Assembly: GCF_001421885.1 (NCBI RefSeq)
Contig: NZ_LMLH01000031.1
Location: forward strand, 89,285 to 153,284
Source: Pseudomonas sp. Leaf48
GTDB taxonomy: Bacteria; Pseudomonadota; Gammaproteobacteria; Pseudomonadales; Pseudomonadaceae
Direction: 5' to 3'
DNA length: 64,000 bases
Below, piece by piece: positions 58,384 to 64,000 of this stretch (positions are counted from its first letter, which is position 1; every line of letters begins with the position of its first letter). A model generated the notes under the pieces. It was not told the DNA's origin. It searched no databases and worked only from the letters and a program-made list of their open reading frames with translations. The position numbers and the translations under genes were made by a program.

Positions 58384-60111
58384 ATGAAGTTTCCAGGAAG
58401 ATTTTCCAGCAGCGTACTGATGTTGGTGACCAGTTGCGCGGCGCTGGCCCAAAGTGAACTGGACGTGCGTATCAAACCGTCCAATGACGAACTGAAGGCC
58501 AATATAGAAGGCTATATCGGCAACGTTGGCGATCGTGACGAAGAAGCCTTGCAGCGCTTCAGTCGTGGCGCCGAGGAGCAGGCGCGCAAGGCCGCACAGG
58601 CGCTGGGTTATTATCAGCCGCAAATCGACAGCGAAGTGAAGGGCGGCAAGACGCCACGCCTGGTGTTGAACATCGACCCCGGCGAGCCGGTGCATTTACG
58701 CAACGTCACCATACGCATTGACGGCCCCGCAGCCTCCCTCAAATCCTTTCGTGTACCCAGGAGCGATGCGCTCAAATCCGGTGCGGTGCTCAATCACGGC
58801 CACTACGAAGACGCCAAGCGGCTGATCCAGAACCAGGCTTCGCGCTATGGTTTTTTCAGTGGCTATTTCACCCGTTCAAAATTGTCGGTCGACCCCCGGG
58901 CCGGCGTCGCCGACATCGAACTGATCTACGACAGCGGCCCGCGTTACACCTTCGGCAATGTCAGTTTTGCCGGCGATACTCCGTTCGACGAAGAACTGCT
59001 GCAACGCATGGTGCCGTTCAAGGCCGGCACGCCGTATGACTCGGAGCTGATCGCCGAACTCAACCAGAACCTGCAATCGAGCGGTTATTTCGAAAGCGTA
59101 CGGGTCGACGCCGCGCCGACCGCCTCGAAGAACGACGTGATTCCGGTGGAGGTCAACCTCGACACCCGCAAGCCCCGGACGATGGGCCTCGGCCTGGGTT
59201 TTTCCACTGACGTCGGTCCCAGGGTCAAGGCCAACTGGACCCGGCACTGGGTCAACCCGCAGGGGCACAGCTATGGCTGGGAAACCGAAGTCTCGGCACC
59301 CCGGCAGAACGTCGGGCTGTTCTACGACATTCCGCTCGATCCGCCGCTGACCGACAAACTGCGTTTTGCCGGTGGCTATCAGAATGCAGAAATCGCTGAT
59401 ACCGACACCCGCAGCAAACTGCTGACCATCGGTCCGGAGTGGCACAGCAAGTTACCCAGCGGCTGGCAGCGAGTGGTGTCGCTCAAGTGGCAGAACGAGG
59501 AGTACAAGCTAGGCGATGACGAGGGCGTCAGTACCCTGCTGATGCCCGGTGTCAGTTATTCGTACCTCAAAAGTGACAACCGCATCGACCCGCACAACGG
59601 CTATCGCCTGCAGTTCGAAAGCAAAATGGCCAAGGAAGGGCTGGGTTCCGATAACAACCTGCTGTACGGCACGGCCCTGGTCAAAGGCCTGACGACTGTC
59701 TTCGACAAGCATCGTTTCCTCGGCCGGGCCCAGATCGGCGGCAGTGCCACCAACGGCTACAAATCGATACCGCCGTCGCTGCGCTTCTTCGCCGGTGGCG
59801 ATCAGAGCGTGCGCGGTTACGACTATCAGAGCCTGTCCCCGGAAAACTCCGACGGCGACCGCATCGGTGGCCGTTACATGGTCGCGGCCAGCGCCGAATA
59901 TCAATATTCCGTCGCCGAAAAATGGCGGGTCGCGACCTTTGTCGACCAGGGTAACTCCTTCAATACACTTGAACTGCCAAGCCTGAAGACCGGCGTCGGT
60001 ATCGGCGTGCGCTGGGTATCGCCGGTGGGGCCGATCCGCCTCGACCTGGCCCATGCACTGGACGACGACGGCGGCATTCGACTGCACTTTTCCATGGGGC
60101 CTGAGCTGTGA
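58384..60111 (+). CDS. tamA: Translocation and assembly module subunit TamA
   Basis: A 575-residue Omp85-family outer-membrane protein. Signal peptide ends near CAALA-QSEL. Three POTRA domains lie at about residues 25-265, then a 16-strand barrel with the family wording RFFAGGDQSVRGYDYQSL (the conserved VRGF/Y motif) and a C-terminal FSMGPEL. With TamB it forms the TAM channel that assists outer-membrane protein and lipid assembly. ATG 58384 is preferred. The TamB start overlaps its stop. Confidence 0.94.
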   Translation: MKFPGRFSSSVLMLVTSCAALAQSELDVRIKPSNDELKANIEGYIGNVGDRDEEALQRFSRGAEEQARKAAQALGYYQPQIDSEVKGGKTPRLVLNIDPGEPVHLRNVTIRIDGPAASLKSFRVPRSDALKSGAVLNHGHYEDAKRLIQNQASRYGFFSGYFTRSKLSVDPRAGVADIELIYDSGPRYTFGNVSFAGDTPFDEELLQRMVPFKAGTPYDSELIAELNQNLQSSGYFESVRVDAAPTASKNDVIPVEVNLDTRKPRTMGLGLGFSTDVGPRVKANWTRHWVNPQGHSYGWETEVSAPRQNVGLFYDIPLDPPLTDKLRFAGGYQNAEIADTDTRSKLLTIGPEWHSKLPSGWQRVVSLKWQNEEYKLGDDEGVSTLLMPGVSYSYLKSDNRIDPHNGYRLQFESKMAKEGLGSDNNLLYGTALVKGLTTVFDKHRFLGRAQIGGSATNGYKSIPPSLRFFAGGDQSVRGYDYQSLSPENSDGDRIGGRYMVAASAEYQYSVAEKWRVATFVDQGNSFNTLELPSLKTGVGIGVRWVSPVGPIRLDLAHALDDDGGIRLHFSMGPEL

Positions 60112-63100
60112 CGCGCGCTTTTATGAAACGTGGCTTGCAAGGAACGCTGCTGGCGATCCTGGCGCTGTTGATGCTGATCGTCTTGACGCTGGCCACGGTA
60201 GTGGGCACGGCAACGGGCAGCCGCTGGGCACTGGGATTCGTGCCGGGATTGAGCCTCGAGAACTTTCAGGGTCGACTGGGCGGGCAGTGGAGCGCCGACC
60301 GGGTGTTGTGGCAGCAGGACAGCAGTCGGGTGGAACTGACCCGGGTGATCTTTGCCTGGTCGCCGTTGTGCCTGACGCGCATGACCCTGTGCCTGGAGCA
60401 ATTGCAGGCCGATCAGGTCAGCCTGCAGTTTCCGCCGGGTGAGCAAGAGCCGGATACCGGCCCGATGACCCTCCCGGAGCTGAAGCTACCCTTGGCCATT
60501 GAACTGGGTGACGTCAAGGTCGGCAGCCTGGTGTTCAACGGCAGTGAACAGCTCAAGGGCCTGCAGTTGACGGCGCACTGGACCGACAAAGGCATGCAGA
60601 TCGATTCCGTGCATTTGCAACGCGATGACCTGAGCCTGAACCTGTCCGGCTCGCTGCAGCCCACCGGAAACTGGCCGCTGAATGCCGAAGGCAAACTGAC
60701 CCTGTCGACTCCTGCACCCTGGGACCTGGCGCTCAAGCTTGACGGCGACCTGCTGAAAACCCTGAATCTCAAGGCTGACAGCACTGGTTACCTCAACGGC
60801 CAGCTGACCGGCGAGCTGCAACCGCTGGTAGAGAATCTGCCGGCCAAGGTACGGATCACCGCCGATGGCTTCAAGCCCGATGCCGGGCTGCCGGACACCC
60901 TGCAACTCAATCAGCTGGAACTCAGCGGCGCCGGTGACCTGAAAAACGGCTACGCGCTGCTTGGCAAAGCTACGCTGCCCGCCGAAGAAGGGCCAGTCGC
61001 GCTGGCGCTGCAAGGCAAGGTCGACGCCAATGGCGCACAGATCGCCGCTCTGGACTTGACCGCCAACGACAAGCAAAGCCTCAAGCTCACAGGGGCGCTG
61101 GACTGGAGCAAGGGCCTGAATGCCGAAGCGAAAATCGACTGGCTGGATTTCCCTTGGCACCGCCTCTATCCGTTGATCGACGAGCCGCAAGTGGCACTGC
61201 GCAAATTCAACGGCGAAGTGTCCTACACCGACGGCAAATACCTGGGGCACTTCGATGCTGCGCTGGATGGCCCGGCCGGGGCGTTCAGCCTGGCCAGCCC
61301 GTTTGCAGGCGACCTGACCAAAATCTATCTGCAGCAGATTCAGCTGCAGGCCGGGCAGGGCAAGGCTGATGGCCATTTGAATCTGCAATTCGCCGATGGT
61401 ATCGCCTGGGATACCGCCCTGGACCTGTCAGCGATCAACCCGGCTTACTGGGTCGCGGAGTTGCCCGGTACGCTGGCCGGACCGTTGCGCAGTAAAGGCG
61501 AGATGAAAAACGACAAGTTGAGCCTGAGCGCCGACCTCGATCTCAAGGGCAAATTGCGTGGCCAGCCGGCTGTCCTGCAAGCCAAGGCTGATGGTGGCGG
61601 TGAGCAATGGAACCTCAACGCGCTGCAAATTCGCCTGGGTGACAACAGCATCAATGGCAAGGGCAGCCTGCAACAGAAACTCGTCGGCCAGATCGACATC
61701 AAGCTGTCGCGGCTCGCCCAGCTCTGGCCGCAATTGCGCGGGCAGATCAATGGCCGGGTGGACGTCGCCGGCACGCTCAAGGCTCCCCAGGGCAAGCTCG
61801 GGTTGCAAGGCACACAATTGGCCTTTCAGGATAATCGCCTGCAAAGCCTGAACCTGGACGCCACGCTCGACAGTGCGCAACGGGCGAAAATCGACCTCAA
61901 GGGCAGCGCTATCCAGCTCGGTGACACCTCCCTTGGCACGCTGACCGCCAGTGGCCAGGGCGACATCAAGAACCAGAAGCTGAGCCTCGATCTGCAAGGC
62001 CCGAAATTGAAGCTGGCCCTGGGCCTGGACGGTGCTCTGGACAAAGGCAACTGGCGCGGGCGGCTGGCCAGCGGCGATATCCAGGCTGGCGGCCAGGACT
62101 GGAGGCTGCAAGGGCCGGCGAAGCTCGAACGGCTGGCCGATGGCAAAATCAACTTCGGTGCCCATTGCTGGGCCTCCGGCCAGGCCAGCCTGTGCGGTGA
62201 AGACCAACGACTGATGCCTGAGCCGAAGCTGCGCTATCACCTCAAGCAATTCCCGATCGACAGCCTTGCCCAGTGGCTGCCCAAGGATTTCGCCTGGCAG
62301 GGCCGGCTCAATGCCGATCTGCAACTGGACCTGCCAGCCAGCGGCCCGAACGGCCAGGTCAGCGTCGATGCCAGCGGCGGCACCTTGCGCCTGAAGGAAA
62401 AGGACCAGTGGCTGGACTTCCCGTACCAGACCCTGAAACTCACCAGCAAGCTCACGCCCAAGCGCATCGACACTGAGCTCAACTTCGCCGGGGCCAAACT
62501 TGGCGAGTTGCAGGTGCTGGCCCAGATCAATCCATTGCCGAAGAACAAGCCGTTGAGCGGATCGTTCCGTTTGAGCGGGCTGGATCTGTCGGTAGCGCGG
62601 CCGTTCGTGCCGATGGTCGAGAAACTCACCGGCCGCTTGAACGGCAGCGGCACGATCTCCGGCGGATTGCTGGCGCCGCAGGTCAATGGCAGTCTGCAGC
62701 TCAGTGACGGCGAGGTGTCCGGCGCCGAGTTGCCGATGGAACTCAAAGCCTTGCAGTTGCAGGCGGTCATCGCCGGGGAAACCGTGCAGTTGAACGGCGG
62801 CTGGAAAAGCGGCAAGAGTGGCCAGGGCAGCCTGAACGGCAACATTGCCTGGGGTCAGGCACTGGTGGTGGATCTGGCGCTCAAGGGCTCGCAACTGCCG
62901 GTCAGTGTCGAACCCTACGCCAAGCTCGAAGTCGCGCCGGACCTGAAAATCTCGATGAAAGGTGATGAGTTGGCCATCGCCGGCAAAGTGCTGGTGCCCA
63001 AAGGAGACATCATTATTCGCGAATTGCCGCCGTCGACGGTCAAGGTTTCCGATGACACGGTTATCGTCGGCCAGCAGACCGAAGAGGGCAAAACGCCACT

Positions 63101-63791
63101 GGCGATGAAGATGGACATCGAAGTGTTGGTCGGTGAGGACAAACTGAGCTTTGCCGGGTTCGGCCTGACCGCGAATGTGCAGGGTCATGTGCACATTGGC
63201 GACAACATGGACACCCGCGGCGAGTTGTGGCTCAACGACGGGCGCTATCGTGCCTACGGCCAGCGCCTGTCGGTACGCCGTGCGCGTTTGCTGTTCGCCG
63301 GTCCAATCGACCAGCCGTACCTGGACGTTGAAGCGATTCGCCAGACCGACGATATCATTGCCGGTATCCGCCTGAGCGGCAGCGCGGAGCAGCCGACCAC
63401 GCAGATCTTCTCGGAACCGGCGATGAGCCAGGAGCAGGCCTTGTCCTACCTGGTGCTGGGGCGTCCGCTGAGCAGCAACGGCGAAGACAACAACATGCTC
63501 GCCCAGGCCGCCCTGGGGTTAGGGCTGATGGGCAGTTCCGGAGTGACGGGTGACCTGGCGAAGAATCTGGGAATCCAGGATTTTGAGCTCGACACCGAGG
63601 GCAGTGGTAATGCAACCAGCGTAGTAGCCAGCGGCAATATTTCCGAGAAGCTCAGCCTGCGCTATGGCGTCGGCGTGTTCGAACCGGCGAGCACCATTGC
63701 CTTGCGCTACAAGCTGAGCAAAAAGGTCTACGTTGAAGCGGCCAGTGGTGTGGCGAGTTCGCTCGACATCTTCTACAAGCGGGATTTCTAG
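60108..63791 (+). CDS. tamB: Translocation and assembly module subunit TamB
   Basis: A 1227-residue inner-membrane-anchored AsmA/TamB protein. An N-terminal helix (LLAILALLMLIVLTLATVVG) anchors it; the middle is a long run of beta-strands forming the hydrophobic groove spanning the periplasm, and the C-terminal DUF490 domain (LVLGRPL, then YKLSKKVYVEAASGVASSLD, ending FYKRDF) docks in TamA. GTG 60108 overlaps the tamA TGA by two bases; ATG 60123 is an alternative. Its length is usual for the family. Confidence 0.94.
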   Translation: MTRAFMKRGLQGTLLAILALLMLIVLTLATVVGTATGSRWALGFVPGLSLENFQGRLGGQWSADRVLWQQDSSRVELTRVIFAWSPLCLTRMTLCLEQLQADQVSLQFPPGEQEPDTGPMTLPELKLPLAIELGDVKVGSLVFNGSEQLKGLQLTAHWTDKGMQIDSVHLQRDDLSLNLSGSLQPTGNWPLNAEGKLTLSTPAPWDLALKLDGDLLKTLNLKADSTGYLNGQLTGELQPLVENLPAKVRITADGFKPDAGLPDTLQLNQLELSGAGDLKNGYALLGKATLPAEEGPVALALQGKVDANGAQIAALDLTANDKQSLKLTGALDWSKGLNAEAKIDWLDFPWHRLYPLIDEPQVALRKFNGEVSYTDGKYLGHFDAALDGPAGAFSLASPFAGDLTKIYLQQIQLQAGQGKADGHLNLQFADGIAWDTALDLSAINPAYWVAELPGTLAGPLRSKGEMKNDKLSLSADLDLKGKLRGQPAVLQAKADGGGEQWNLNALQIRLGDNSINGKGSLQQKLVGQIDIKLSRLAQLWPQLRGQINGRVDVAGTLKAPQGKLGLQGTQLAFQDNRLQSLNLDATLDSAQRAKIDLKGSAIQLGDTSLGTLTASGQGDIKNQKLSLDLQGPKLKLALGLDGALDKGNWRGRLASGDIQAGGQDWRLQGPAKLERLADGKINFGAHCWASGQASLCGEDQRLMPEPKLRYHLKQFPIDSLAQWLPKDFAWQGRLNADLQLDLPASGPNGQVSVDASGGTLRLKEKDQWLDFPYQTLKLTSKLTPKRIDTELNFAGAKLGELQVLAQINPLPKNKPLSGSFRLSGLDLSVARPFVPMVEKLTGRLNGSGTISGGLLAPQVNGSLQLSDGEVSGAELPMELKALQLQAVIAGETVQLNGGWKSGKSGQGSLNGNIAWGQALVVDLALKGSQLPVSVEPYAKLEVAPDLKISMKGDELAIAGKVLVPKGDIIIRELPPSTVKVSDDTVIVGQQTEEGKTPLAMKMDIEVLVGEDKLSFAGFGLTANVQGHVHIGDNMDTRGELWLNDGRYRAYGQRLSVRRARLLFAGPIDQPYLDVEAIRQTDDIIAGIRLSGSAEQPTTQIFSEPAMSQEQALSYLVLGRPLSSNGEDNNMLAQAALGLGLMGSSGVTGDLAKNLGIQDFELDTEGSGNATSVVASGNISEKLSLRYGVGVFEPASTIALRYKLSKKVYVEAASGVASSLDIFYKRDF

Positions 63792-63833
63792 AGTCCTGTT
63801 TCTTTCCAGGCCGAGTCGCTGGCATCACAGACG

Positions 63834-63994
63834 CCCCTCACCCCAACCCTCTCCCGGAGGGAGAGGGGGCCGACCGTGTTGATAGTTCAAGGTACATCGA
63901 CCTGAGAAACCGAGTCGAACTCAGGCCTGGAAAACCACGAAGATCGGCTCCCTTTCCCCTCGCCCCCTTGGGGGGAGAGGGCTGGGGTGAGGGG
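63834..63994. repeat. Long inverted repeat at the right edge
   Basis: CCCCTCACCCCAACCCTCTC starts at 63834 and its reverse complement GAGAGGGCTGGGGTGAGGGG ends at 63994, with smaller nested arms (CTCCCGGAGGGAG) inside. It differs from the other REP families here; widespread in proteobacterial intergenic DNA. It follows tamB by 42 bases and may end its mRNA. Confidence 0.7.
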
Positions 63995-64000
63995 GGTAGA

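Noticed and set aside
61428..63194. 588-codon minus-strand frame
   Set aside because: Antisense to tamB and Gln/Leu-rich as expected of its mirror; no start context.

Overview
The window looks like a chromosomal segment of a fluorescent-group Pseudomonas. It is GC-rich, dense in LysR/LuxR-type regulators, and dotted with Pseudomonas-type REP/REPIN palindromes. It also carries two non-coding RNAs that are hallmarks of the genus, a PrrF-type iron sRNA and a CrcY-type catabolite-repression RNA. There is no integrase, transposase, tRNA, rRNA or CRISPR array. One gene is cut by the left edge.

Left part (1-14 kb): a one-direction catabolic cluster. It has the end of an enoyl-CoA hydratase, two adjacent and dissimilar acyl-CoA dehydrogenases, a thiolase, two short-chain dehydrogenases, a MaoC hydratase, a second thiolase, a LuxR-type regulator, a DUF1329 envelope protein, a Rieske oxygenase that resembles 3-ketosteroid 9-alpha-hydroxylase (KshA) along its length, and, after two small genes, a FadH-type 2,4-dienoyl-CoA reductase. 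Together they could open a ring and shorten an unusual carboxylic acid by beta-oxidation; a steroid-like or polycyclic terpenoid substrate is my inference. This is the best candidate for an undescribed system.

14-25.8 kb: an acyltransferase, a D-cysteine desulfhydrase/ACC-deaminase-like enzyme and a cytochrome b561. Then comes a 2-aminoethylphosphonate module: phnX, phnW, two related LysR regulators, an organophosphate-antiporter-family transporter and an FAD amine oxidase. An orphan, short VgrG-like protein follows. 26-29.5 kb: a YebC-family protein, a leucine-rich-repeat protein kinase and a ZapE/AFG1 ATPase.

29.8-36.2 kb: a Csu/CupE chaperone-usher pilus operon with four spore-coat-U pilins, chaperone, usher and tip adhesin. 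36.3-39.3 kb: an ECF sigma/anti-sigma pair divergent from a catalase-like protein and a cytochrome b561. Both promoters share the same motif, so the unit is probably self-contained and autoregulated. 39.5-42.2 kb: an M14 carboxypeptidase, prrF with its Fur box, a DUF6124 protein and an S24-type repressor that lacks the catalytic serine.

42.3-52.2 kb: the leucine/isovalerate (liu) regulon. liuABCD, liuE (mvaB) and liuR lie on the minus strand, interrupted by a divergent acyl-CoA synthetase and by crcY. LiuR-type palindromes precede liuA and liuR. The crcY promoter shows full sigma-54 architecture. 52.3-64 kb: a LysR/acyl-CoA dehydrogenase pair, a PstS-OmpA fusion, exonuclease III, a GNAT acetyltransferase and the tamA-tamB pair.
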